Assembly (NCBI RefSeq): GCF_001039355.2
Contig: NW_019775767.1
Coordinates: 162,922 to 207,768, forward strand
Direction of reading: 5' to 3'
Origin: Lingula anatina
Taxonomy: Eukaryota > Brachiopoda > Lingulata > Lingulida > Lingulidae
Length of the DNA: 44,847 nucleotides
Shown: positions 19,775 through 28,122 of the stretch, one piece after another
Layout of the letters: each line of letters starts with the position of its first letter
Numbering within the stretch: the first letter of the stretch is position 1
Notes under the pieces: generated by a model
Told to the model about the DNA's origin: nothing
What the model saw: only the letters and a program-made list of their open reading frames with translations
The model's database searches: none
Made by a program: the position numbers and the translations under genes

Positions 19775-22214
19775 GTTTATTGAGCACTAAATGATGTGAA
19801 TACATTTGCAGGCTCTCTAGACTACAATATTTACACAATATATATATATGGATATACAATTATATATGTTTACATATGTAGTATGTTAAATTATACATGT
19901 GTTAATGCAAATTATGCTATAATATTAATTAATTAAGCTATTCACAGCATTGTTGACAATAAGTGGCTGTGATATACTAGAACTCAGGTGAACTATGTAT
20001 TTTAACAGCAGTCTTTACAACTTCTGCTATTACTTTGAGACTTTTATGACAGGGTGGATTAAGGAGAATTGACAATATCTGATCACTGTCATCTAGACCC
20101 ACTACACTGATTTTCAGTAGTTCATCATGCATTTGTTGCCTCTCAACAGTGTGTCTTGTGCATTCTGTGAGGAAATGTTTTTCATCCTCTACACAGTTGC
20201 AAGCTTTACATTTTCTCTCATCAAGTGGAGTTTTAGGGTTTGTGTATCGGCCCCTTTCTATTGCTAGGTCGTGGTCACTTAGTCTAATTTTTGCTAGTGT
20301 TTTGATATCTAAGGGGGAGACACTCATTTTGATGTAATTTTCACATTCATAAGATTTTTTAATTGTTTTGTATGTCCTTAATTTGTTTGAGGTTGAACTA
20401 TTTAATTCCTGCCAAAAGAGTTTTTCGATTTTTATGTTCAATTTTTTTACTAGGTTTTCTATTTGATGTAATTTCTTTGGTGGGTTGTTATCTTCGGAGA
20501 AACCCAAACAATTGTGAAAAGATTGGATGGATTCTGTCCATGTGTTTCCCTTTGTATCTTGCTCAAGATTGTACACTTGCTTTACAATTCTATTATTTGG
20601 CAGTTGTTCCAGTCTAAGACTATATCTTTGGACAAGTTTGGCTATAGTTGGAAAAATAGGGTACCTGCCGAGCTCAGCTCTAGACATGGTATTGCTAGCA
20701 TGCTTTCTTAGACCTAGAATCCATTTGCAAAACTTTAAGTGTACCTGTTCGAACGGCATTTTATTAATCTTCTTCAGAGACATGTTATTCTGTTTAAATA
20801 CCTCCTGTGACCAGACCTCACAACCATAAAGCAAAATTGGTTTGATAAGTTTGTCAAATAAGTTCATGCACAAAAGTGGTTTGGAAATGTTTTGAGAGGC
20901 AAGTGCTGCTTTAAGGGAAAACAGGGCTTTTAGGGCCTTTTTCTTCAAATTTTCGATTGCTTCCTTTAACGTACCAGTGTTGGAGAAAACTATTCCCAAA
21001 TAGGGGTACTGTTTTACTTCTTCTATGGGTTCATCATTAATGTGAAATTTTGTTTGATGGTCAAGTTTACCCTCCTTGCTAAACACCATTGTTTTTGTTT
21101 TCTTTGTATTTATGTGTAACTTCCACTTTTGACAGTACTGTTCTAGTTTGTTCAGAAGATTTTGCAGTCCGTCCTTTGTTCTCGACAGTAGGACTAGGTC
21201 ATCGGCATAAAGTATGTGGTTGATGCCATCTACCTTGTCTGTGGTTTTACATGTATGGAAGGATTCTTTTATGTCGTCTATAAATATATTGAAGAGTGTT
21301 GGACTTAGATTATCACCTTGGCGGATTCCAATTTTAGCAAAAAAGGGTTTGGTATAACTGTTGCCTGTGGAGATTCCTAATTTAGTATTTTTGTACATTT
21401 GTTTAATCACATTGTAAAATTTTCCTCCTATTCCAAGTTTCTGTAATTTGAGAAGCAGACCTTTGTGCCACACTGAATCAAATGCCTTTTTAAAATCAAT
21501 AAAACATGCATAGACCTTCCTATTTTGGCTAGTATATCTGTTAATAATTGATTTAGGAGTGAAAATGTGATCAGTTGTTCTGTAACTTGATCTGAACCCA
21601 CCCTGTTCTTCGCTAAGTTTGCCTTCCTTTTCAATCAGGTCAGTTAGCCTATTTGCCAGAATGGAATTGAATAACTTTCCCAAACAACTTGTAATACAAA
21701 GGCCCCTGTAATTTGAGGGATCCAAACACTCACCAGACTTAAAGAGTGGTGTAACTATGCCTAAATTCCAAGCATCAGGGATCTCACCAGAGTTTAAGAC
21801 CAGGTTAAAGATTTTAGTCATCGCACCAGAAAAGTACGGTCGCCCAGTCTTAAGCATTTCATTTCTTATGCTATCTGCCCCAGGTGCTTTGCCATTTTTT
21901 AGCTTTCTGAGTGCCTTTTGGACCTCCAGAATGGTTATAGGGTCATCTAGTTTGGGATTCCCAGGGCAATCTTCATATCTTTTCAATTCATCATCAATAT
22001 CATTGTCACCTAGAGGCGGGATACCACACAGTTGTTGAAAGTAATTGTGCCATACATCAGGGGCAATAAGGTTGTTCTGATCCTCTTCTTTCTTAAGTTT
22101 TTTGATAATTTGCCAAAATTCTTTGGGATTCTTTTCTTCAATGTTCAAAAGCTTTTCAAGGAGGTTGTCTTTATGATTACCCCCGCTGCGGAGGCCCTTT
22201 TGAAGACGGCACAT
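19730..22214 (-). mobile_element. Antisense LINE (non-LTR retrotransposon), 5'-truncated, nested in the YR element
   Basis: The minus-strand reading frame runs from 22214 to 19977 (745 codons, uninterrupted). The 3' tail is (AAT)n on the plus strand at 19730-19774. There is a stop codon immediately upstream of the first Met, and no endonuclease domain, so the copy is 5'-truncated. A target duplication could not be identified. Confidence 0.92.
19977..22214 (-). CDS. LINE reverse transcriptase ORF, intact but lacking the endonuclease
   Basis: The RT fingers/palm motifs are all present in order: LKNGKAPGADSIRNEML, SNYRGLCITSCLGKLFN, FIDFKKAFDSVWHKGL, GIRQGDNLSPTLFNIFIDDI and the catalytic ILYADDLVLLS, followed by thumb-like KTKTMVFS and YPYLGI. 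A C-terminal zinc knuckle CKAC-X7-H-X4-C ends the protein. RT copies its own RNA at a nicked target in family members; this copy lacks the endonuclease domain that would make the nick. The clean 745-codon frame suggests a recent insertion. Related fragments at 11086-12048 and 34740-36350 make this a three-copy family in this window. The clade is not assigned with certainty. Confidence 0.93.
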   Translation of the reverse strand: MCRLQKGLRSGGNHKDNLLEKLLNIEEKNPKEFWQIIKKLKKEEDQNNLIAPDVWHNYFQQLCGIPPLGDNDIDDELKRYEDCPGNPKLDDPITILEVQKALRKLKNGKAPGADSIRNEMLKTGRPYFSGAMTKIFNLVLNSGEIPDAWNLGIVTPLFKSGECLDPSNYRGLCITSCLGKLFNSILANRLTDLIEKEGKLSEEQGGFRSSYRTTDHIFTPKSIINRYTSQNRKVYACFIDFKKAFDSVWHKGLLLKLQKLGIGGKFYNVIKQMYKNTKLGISTGNSYTKPFFAKIGIRQGDNLSPTLFNIFIDDIKESFHTCKTTDKVDGINHILYADDLVLLSRTKDGLQNLLNKLEQYCQKWKLHINTKKTKTMVFSKEGKLDHQTKFHINDEPIEEVKQYPYLGIVFSNTGTLKEAIENLKKKALKALFSLKAALASQNISKPLLCMNLFDKLIKPILLYGCEVWSQEVFKQNNMSLKKINKMPFEQVHLKFCKWILGLRKHASNTMSRAELGRYPIFPTIAKLVQRYSLRLEQLPNNRIVKQVYNLEQDTKGNTWTESIQSFHNCLGFSEDNNPPKKLHQIENLVKKLNIKIEKLFWQELNSSTSNKLRTYKTIKKSYECENYIKMSVSPLDIKTLAKIRLSDHDLAIERGRYTNPKTPLDERKCKACNCVEDEKHFLTECTRHTVERQQMHDELLKISVVGLDDSDQILSILLNPPCHKSLKVIAEVVKTAVKIHSSPEF

Positions 22215-22424
22215 CTAATGGCAAATCAACTTCGTGTTATGTAATATCCTGCCAATGGAGGCTGAAACTTCTGGCATTACCGACAAACAGACGCGACCTG
22301 GTCTCTGTGGACACTCCGAGATGTGCTTACAACTGCGTACTCTCCTAATAGAGATAGAGATAATCTTGCTGATTTTAGATAGATTACAATTTTACGACAA
22401 GCCTCAACTACAAGAATATTACTT

Positions 22425-23054
22425 TTGCATGCTCTTTCTTGCAGGAATCAAATGTCTTCTAGTGGAAAACGCCTAGTTCTAGTAGTAGGCCATAGTATTA
22501 TTAAAAGACTCCAAGATTTTGATGATAATAGCAAATCTGATTTACAAGACGTCCAAGTGGAATTTTTCGCCAGAAGTGGGGCCTCCCTATACACCTTTCT
22601 GGAATGGGATGAATTATTTATTAGGGCTCGACAAGCTGACTGTGTGGTCTTCCAACTAGGGGGCAACGATGTGAACACCAGCCCAGAATGCCAACACCAC
22701 GTGATTGAAAGAATAAAACTAATTTCCCGGAGGATGACATGCTCTAATAAGAATCTGCAGGTTTTCTGGGGTCAACTGCTTTTTCGTGCCAGACCTAGCT
22801 GTGGACACATTCGTACCGAAGAGGAGGAAACAGCATATAACAACAACATCCTCCACATCAATAAAGCCCTCCTCAACCTTTTCAAACAGCAAGATCGGAT
22901 ACACTTTTGGAAGCACACTGGTACAACTGCAAAATGGCGTGACATACTGGCTCGGGATGGCACCCACCTCAACACTGAAGGCAGCTCAAAGTTGTGGAGA
23001 TCTAGAAGAGGAGCCATTTTATTTAGGGTCAAATGTAAGTTGCGTGGCATATAA
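22425..23054 (+). CDS. SGNH/GDSL-type hydrolase ORF of the YR retrotransposon
   Basis: A 209-codon open frame with every SGNH block: block I VVGHS (S24), block II ARSGAS (G52), block III QLGGND (N81), and block V RDGTH (D178, H181). The nucleophile motif is GHS instead of the usual GDS. A typical SGNH domain is about 200 residues, so it appears full length. The first Met lies at 22425; an alternative start at 22452 follows an acceptor-like TTGCAG at 22438-22443, so the N-terminal ten residues may instead be spliced or absent. SGNH hydrolases are known in ORFs of some CR1 and Ngaro retrotransposons, where their role is unproven (esterase activity on lipids or sugars is suggested). Here it precedes gag, in the same orientation and inside the direct repeats, so I assign it to the element. 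Its open frame contrasts with the broken gag and pol. Confidence 0.8.
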   Translation: MHALSCRNQMSSSGKRLVLVVGHSIIKRLQDFDDNSKSDLQDVQVEFFARSGASLYTFLEWDELFIRARQADCVVFQLGGNDVNTSPECQHHVIERIKLISRRMTCSNKNLQVFWGQLLFRARPSCGHIRTEEEETAYNNNILHINKALLNLFKQQDRIHFWKHTGTTAKWRDILARDGTHLNTEGSSKLWRSRRGAILFRVKCKLRGI

Positions 23055-23237
23055 ATCACGACTTTGATGCTCAATCCACGTAATCAGCTTGATAATTATA
23101 TTTAAAAAATCTAAAGTCTCTAAACCATTATATCACTGCTCTGTTTAGATCTATTTACAACAACCCTTGATTTCCATACTGCTGTATCTCAGTCATTAAA
23201 CATACCATTAGTTCAAGGTTCTGATTGATTATTTATT

Positions 23238-23965
23238 ACCAAGCTCCACTACGGGTGGGTATGCTGCATTTTTATCGATTATCAAGCTCCACTACGTGTG
23301 GGTATGCTGCGTTCTATTGATTAAGCTAGCTCCACTACACGAAGGTAAGATATGTTTTATTGATTATTAGGCTCTACTACATGTGGGTATGCTGCATTTA
23401 TTTATTATTTAGCTCCACTACATGTGGGTATGCTGCGTTTAATTGATTATTAAGCTCCACTTCATGTGGGTATGCTACGTTTATTGATTATTAGGCTCTA
23501 CTACATGTGGATATGCTGCATTTATTTATTATTAAGCTCCACTACATGTGGGTATGCTACATGTACGTTTATTGATTATTCAGCTCCACTACATGTGGTT
23601 ATGCTACGTTTATTGATTATTAAGCTCCACTACATGTGGGTATGCTACGTTTATTGATGGTTAAGCTCCACTACACGTGGGTATGCTACGTTAATTGATT
23701 GTTAAGCTCCACTACATGTGGGTATGCTACGTTTATTGATTGTTAAGCTCCACTACATGTGAGTATGCTACGTTTATTGATTATTATGCTCCACTACACG
23801 TGGGTACGCTACGTTTATTGATTATTAAGCTCCACTACATGTGGGTATGCTACGTTAATTGACTATTTAGCTCCACTACATGTGGGTGTGCTGCGTTTTA
23901 TTCGAATTTAAGCTGCACTAAATATTGGTATGCTACAACTTTATTGATTTCCAATCTCCCTTACG
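23238..23965 (+). repeat. Minisatellite inside the YR element, 18 units of about 41 bp
   Basis: The unit reads roughly AAGCTCCACTACATGTGGGT then ATGCTACGTTTATTGATTAT. Each unit has the short inverted arms CCAC and GTGG around TACAT or TACAC, often with an ACATGT or CACGTG centre. The outer units at both ends are more diverged. The array lies between the SGNH ORF and gag. An ORF reading through it is an artefact. Confidence 0.95.
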
Positions 23966-24109
23966 TGTGGATTTGATATAGTTGGATTGATTGATAAAGA
24001 TTGCTTGCAATATATATATTTTAAAAAAAGCCGGCAGGGCTTACTCTCTGCTCAAGGAGTCACTTCCTTACCAAACAATTAATAGCCAATTTTCTTACAG
24101 CACGTCATT

Positions 24110-25041
24110 ATGGAAAGACCACCAATCCCAAGTATCCCCACAATAGACCACCAGCCCAATACTCCTCCCCCTGTGACAGAAGATACAGAGCCAGGACCCT
24201 CAGATCTGAGACCCAGCACAAGTTCAGGTAGCTCGGGTAATCACACCTTCTTGGGTTCAGGGGACCCATTGCCTTCTGGGGAATATCAGGTTGTAACTGT
24301 AAACCCACATGGGACACTCAACTTTCCATCTGCTGTACCCACCCTTCTTCATGCACAAACCACTCAGCTGAGTTCAGGGGACTCAATCATGGCAGCACCT
24401 ACAGATACTGCCTTCCAATCATTAACTCACCACCTCTCCCAGACCACCATCACAAAAATTCAAGAAGACCAGTATGTTGATCCAAAAGGTCTTATTCCAC
24501 ATACCTCAAATACCCTGCTCCCAAGAGACAAACAGGAGCCCTCCCCCCAATTTTTGGTGATACCCCAATTCGATCAGGCAGCCCCCTTGGTCCTTCCTCC
24601 CCAGCAAAACAAAAAGGATATAACAATATTTCAATGGCTAGTTGGTTTTGGAGTATTCAAGGCGGTATACACCCAGAATTTCCAGACGAGACAGTCAATC
24701 TCATCGCATACCAAAACCGTATATTAGAAATGTACACAAACAAAATTACCAATTGGCGCCTCTATGACGAACGATTTCGAATGAAAAGGGCTGCCCTGAA
24801 GTGCAAGTGGGAAATCCCAGATAGCGTTATTTTGACGGAAATTGCATTCGTCACCATGTCCCCTCAAAGCACTTTTCGCCTCCAAACCCAAAACAATTTT
24901 CGCTCACAAATCGAGCCTACCTGCAACAAGTGGAATGCAGGCAACTACTGCAATTATCGCGTCTGCCAGTATTCCCACAAGTGTTCTTCCTGTCTCAATC
25001 AGCACCGCCAAGCTGAATGCCCTGTCACATTCTCCACTTAG
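24110..25041 (+). pseudogene. Gag-like ORF of the YR retrotransposon, frameshifted
   Basis: The first frame (24110-24727) encodes a Pro/Ser/Thr-rich N-terminal region. Near 24634-24660 the coding signal moves to another frame (WFWSIQGGIHPEFPDE, then AYQNRILEM and WRLYDERFRMK), which continues to the TAG at 25039-25041. The end carries a C-X8-C-X4-C-X3-H finger (CNKWNAGNYC, CQYSH) followed by CSSC-X3-H-X5-C, a pattern found in Gag-like proteins of DIRS/Ngaro elements. The shift is either a mutation or a programmed frameshift; I favour mutation because the two frames overlap for 90 bp without an obvious slippery heptamer. Confidence 0.72.
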
Positions 25042-25059
25042 GGGTTCAGGGGACCCCTG
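25041..25059. repeat. 19-bp near-palindrome at the gag/pol junction
   Basis: GGGGTTCAGGGGACCCCTG follows the gag TAG directly; CAGGGGACCCCTG is a perfect palindrome around the central A. The identical 19-mer recurs at 26249-26267. Confidence 0.9.
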
Positions 25060-26227
25060 CAACGTGGCCGACCTCATTCCCAGAACAGAAGACCCTCATT
25101 CCCCTCTCCTTAAAGCACCAGACCTCACCATTCTTCAAAATTTTGGTAATCCAATATGGTCCATAGTTCTTAACAATAATCCCATACTGCCTATACCTTT
25201 AGATATTGTTACACCAGTCAACCATGATATCCTAGCTAGTTACCTTGAAGGGTATCACAACCCAACAAAACAATTCCTATGTCAAGGTTTTCAAAGGGGA
25301 TTCATAATTCCCTTCCGGGGAAAAATACCAAATTCTGCCTTCAAACCAGTTCATTCTAGAAACTCTAATCTTACAGAGTTAAACAAAAAGATTGAGTCTG
25401 AAATTTCTTTAGGTCGAATAGCAGGCCCATTTCCTTCACCCCCCTTCCGATATTTTGTCACATCACCAGTCAGTGTGGTGCCAAAGAAAACACCAGGAAA
25501 GTTTCGGTTGATACAAAATTTGGCTTTTCCAACCGACAATTCTGTGAACAATGGCATTCCACAAGCCTTTACTTCAATACAATATGCTACAGTAAATGAT
25601 GCTATTTCCCTCACACAAATGCTGGGAAAAGGATGTTTTCTTTGCAAATCTGACATTCGAGATGGTTTTAGAATATTACCAATCGATCCTAGGTATCGTT
25701 TTATGCTAGGTTTTGCAGTTCAGTCTAATTATTACTTTGACAAGAATTTACCAGTGGGGCTTTCTTCTTCCTGCCAAACATTTGAGATATTTTCCACAGC
25801 GCTGGAATGGATAGCCAAAAACAAGTACAATATACCACATATTATACACTTACTAGACGACTTTCTGATTGCTGCCCCAACAGAAGTCGAAGTCGAAGTC
25901 GACCTCGGTGAACAAAGTACTACTGAATAAACAAAACTCACCAACATGCCAAGTAACAATGCTTGCAAATTACCAAAGAATCCGTCCAAAGGTGCTAAAC
26001 GGATATTTCTATCCCACGAAAACACTTCTCCTGTACACAGACGTGAGTTTTGTAGAATTCTGAATATGTGCACTCAAGCTGCTCAACTCTCGCATTTAAA
26101 CATCAAGCCACATAGTTTCCGCATTGGAGGAACAACTTTAGCCGCCCAGTGCGGTTTTTCTGACTAACAGCTTAGGGATATTGGAAGGTGGAATTCAGAT
26201 GCCTTCAAACAATATGTGAGATATTAA
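25042..26227 (+). pseudogene. Pol relic: DIRS-type reverse transcriptase joined to a truncated tyrosine recombinase
   Basis: The RT part (to about 25882) shows SPVSVVPKKTPGKFRLIQNL, the catalytic KSDIRDGFRILPI and HLLDDFL, as in DIRS/Ngaro polymerases. The coding frame leaves the RT at a (GAAGTC)3 stretch and stops at 25928-25930. The following 25946-26227 frame encodes only the YR C terminus: HSFRIGGT (catalytic His and Arg), GRWNSDAFKQYVRY (Trp/Tyr nucleophile region). A premature TAA at 26165-26167 interrupts it and a TAA at 26225-26227 ends it. RNase H and the N-terminal two thirds of the YR, including the first catalytic Arg, are missing. This copy cannot encode a full set of enzymes. 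Confidence 0.82.
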
Positions 26228-26248
26228 GTGCTACACAGCATACAACAT

Positions 26249-26267
26249 GGGGTTCAGGGGACCCCTG
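26249..26267. repeat. Second identical 19-bp near-palindrome, 21 bp after the YR stop
   Basis: Same sequence as 25041-25059. Partial forms occur within gag at 24253-24267 (GGGTTCAGGGGACCC) and 24372-24385 (GTTCAGGGGACTCA). Confidence 0.9.
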
Positions 26268-26658
26268 ATTAATACACTAAAAAGTTTTGCTTGAGATGGT
26301 TACTACATCAAATGATCTGTTTTGTAAATATCACTAAATCATATTCATCCATATATGTAAATTTGCAAGTATTATAATCATCATAAAGCAAAGTTGATGT
26401 ATCATTATCTATTGCATACAAAGAATGTAGAGAAAAAGACTATGCTTCAATCCTTGGATACATCAGGTAAATGATATCAATTGTGACTTCAAAAGACTTT
26501 TTGAAATGAAGTATATGGAAAGTGCCATGTTCTTACAAATATCACCTTTTCGCTAATAAAAGCACTTAGAGGCAATTAGAACATATATTCTTCTGTAGTC
26601 TTCCTATAATCTCGGATTTTTTGGGTGGGGGTATAAACCTTTCTACAAGGTTTATTAT
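26268..26658 (+). other. 3' untranslated region of the YR element
   Basis: AT-rich, no ORF. Ends where the B1 repeat starts. Confidence 0.5.
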
Positions 26659-26930
26659 GGCGCTTTTTCTCCCCACCTTTTATGGTTAATAAAAAATGAC
26701 GCCACATTACACAATAGGAAGCAAGTATCTTACTTATTTGGTTTAAAATATAAAGGAGTTATTCATCTTTGGTAAAGATTGGAATAAGAACAATGGGTTA
26801 ACACCCATTGTATTAACACAGAATAGGAAGAAACTCCAAAGTCCCAAAAGTTGAAAAAAAAAAACCCCATAAAACAGAGCAAAAAATCCTCGCCTTTTTT
26901 ATTATCCTCAAAAATCCGTAGGTGTTATAA
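26659..26930 (+). repeat. Split direct repeat B1
   Basis: Matches B2 (27361-27621) from GGCGCTTTTTCTCCCCACC to GTTATAA, with an AAAAAA insertion and an expanded A-run. It abuts A2 directly. Confidence 0.9.
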
Positions 26931-27252
26931 ATAAAGATTATGAAATAATCTCAAATATATGCAAGGATATTGGAGTCGCTTCCTGAGCCACACAAGGTAG
27001 CTCATATGTGTTATAAACTGATGTATACACTCGACAGTCGCTCCTTCTACTACACCAGAATAGACCAATAACAACTTATGCATGTTTGTCACGTGACACA
27101 ACGCGTAATACGCGCGAAAACACAAGACACCAGCAGATTGCTTTTTTACATAGAAGAGAGAGCACGGCGGACGAAGATTTCGAAGAAAACGCTGAGTTGA
27201 TTGATATATTAAGTATAGTCAAGAAAAGGTAAGGTGAACTTTCTATGACCAC
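26931..27252 (+). repeat. Split direct repeat A2
   Basis: Matches A1 (18852-19173) over 322 bp without gaps. Lies between B1 and B2 as expected for Ngaro-like elements. Confidence 0.93.
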
Positions 27253-27360
27253 ATTCTTTTACCCACCTTCCCTCCCCATCTAACCCTTGACTTCAGGTAG
27301 TTTCCTATTTTATTTAGTCATATTTCTACTTAATTGCGGTATGCAATTTAATAGCGCTTT

Positions 27361-27621
27361 GGCGCTTTTTCTCCCCACCTTTTATGGTTAATGACGCCAC
27401 ATTGCACAATAGGAAGCAAGTATTTTACTTATTAGGTTTACAATATAAAGGAGGTATTCATCTTTGGTAAAGATTGGAATAAGAACAATGGTTTAACACC
27501 CATTGTAATAACACAGAATAGGAAGTGACTCCAAAGTCCCAAAAGTTGAAAAAAGAACCATAAAACAGAGCAAAAAATCCTCGCCTTTTTTATTATCCTC
27601 AAAAATCCGCAGCTGTTATAA
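27361..27621 (+). repeat. Split direct repeat B2 (right terminus)
   Basis: Matches B1. Separated from A2 by about 108 bp of unique sequence (27253-27360). Ends GTTATAAATAAC. Confidence 0.9.
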
Positions 27622-27782
27622 ATAACAAGAAAGAGGGCAACAAAGAATATCGGTTCTTCGGTATGGGCCAAACAGGACCGCTTTTATTGTATAACCCAAC
27701 TATCATTGATTGATTTTTTATTCAATGAAATGTTATATTTCTCTAAAGTACATATACACACATTATGCATGCACATTTTACA

Positions 27783-27823
<41 letters not shown>

Positions 27824-28122
27824 CTGAAAACTGAACTGAAGGACAATAAGGTCAAGGACTAGTGCGCCAAGTGGCTGCCTTTAGAAGTTCCAGGCCAATT
27901 TTCCTTTTTTTTTGTGATGTCAGATCTTTGATAATGTTTTAGACTGCACCGCTCTTTTTATGAATATACATGGACTCCTAGGATATCAGCATATTCACTT
28001 TGTGACCAGTGGAAAGACTTTGCCAGACTGTTTGAGAAAATATACATGTATACCCAGCACAACTTTAGCAGAGGAAACTATAGTCCTGAGCTTGACCACT
28101 ACTCTTTAAAGCTACTTCAATC
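27622..28122. other. Spacer with an (AAT)n microsatellite
   Basis: Between the YR element and the next LINE. An (AAT)n run lies at about 27784-27820 and could be the tail of another, heavily 5'-truncated minus-strand LINE. No supported gene. Confidence 0.5.

Larger units (their letters stand above)
18852..27621 (+). mobile_element. Ngaro/DIRS-like tyrosine-recombinase retrotransposon with split direct repeats, nested LINE
   Basis: The order is A1 (18852-19173), coding region, B1 (26659-26930), A2 (26931-27252), about 100 bp, B2 (27361-27621). A1 and A2 align over 322 bp at a constant 8079-bp offset without indels; B1 and B2 align over about 260 bp with small indels. This A1...B1-A2-B2 arrangement is the hallmark of Ngaro/PAT-type YR retrotransposons, which integrate from a circle via a tyrosine recombinase rather than an integrase. 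Inside lie an SGNH hydrolase ORF, a minisatellite, Gag, RT and the end of a YR, all on the plus strand. A LINE of about 2.5 kb inserted antisense (19730-22214). RNase H and most of the YR are deleted and Gag is frameshifted, so this copy is not autonomous. The termini share a TATAAA core (left TTTATAAAGATT, B1/A2 joint GTTATAAATAAAG, right GTTATAAATAAC). Confidence 0.88.

Noticed and set aside
23466-23657. 63-codon ORF through the 41-bp array
   Set aside because: The repeated Cys/Tyr/Leu pattern is only the tandem repeat translated.
24842-25040. N-terminal part of the long frame that continues into the RT
   Set aside because: Before 25041 this frame overlaps the Gag zinc-finger frame, which has the recognisable motifs; the stretch is a shadow.
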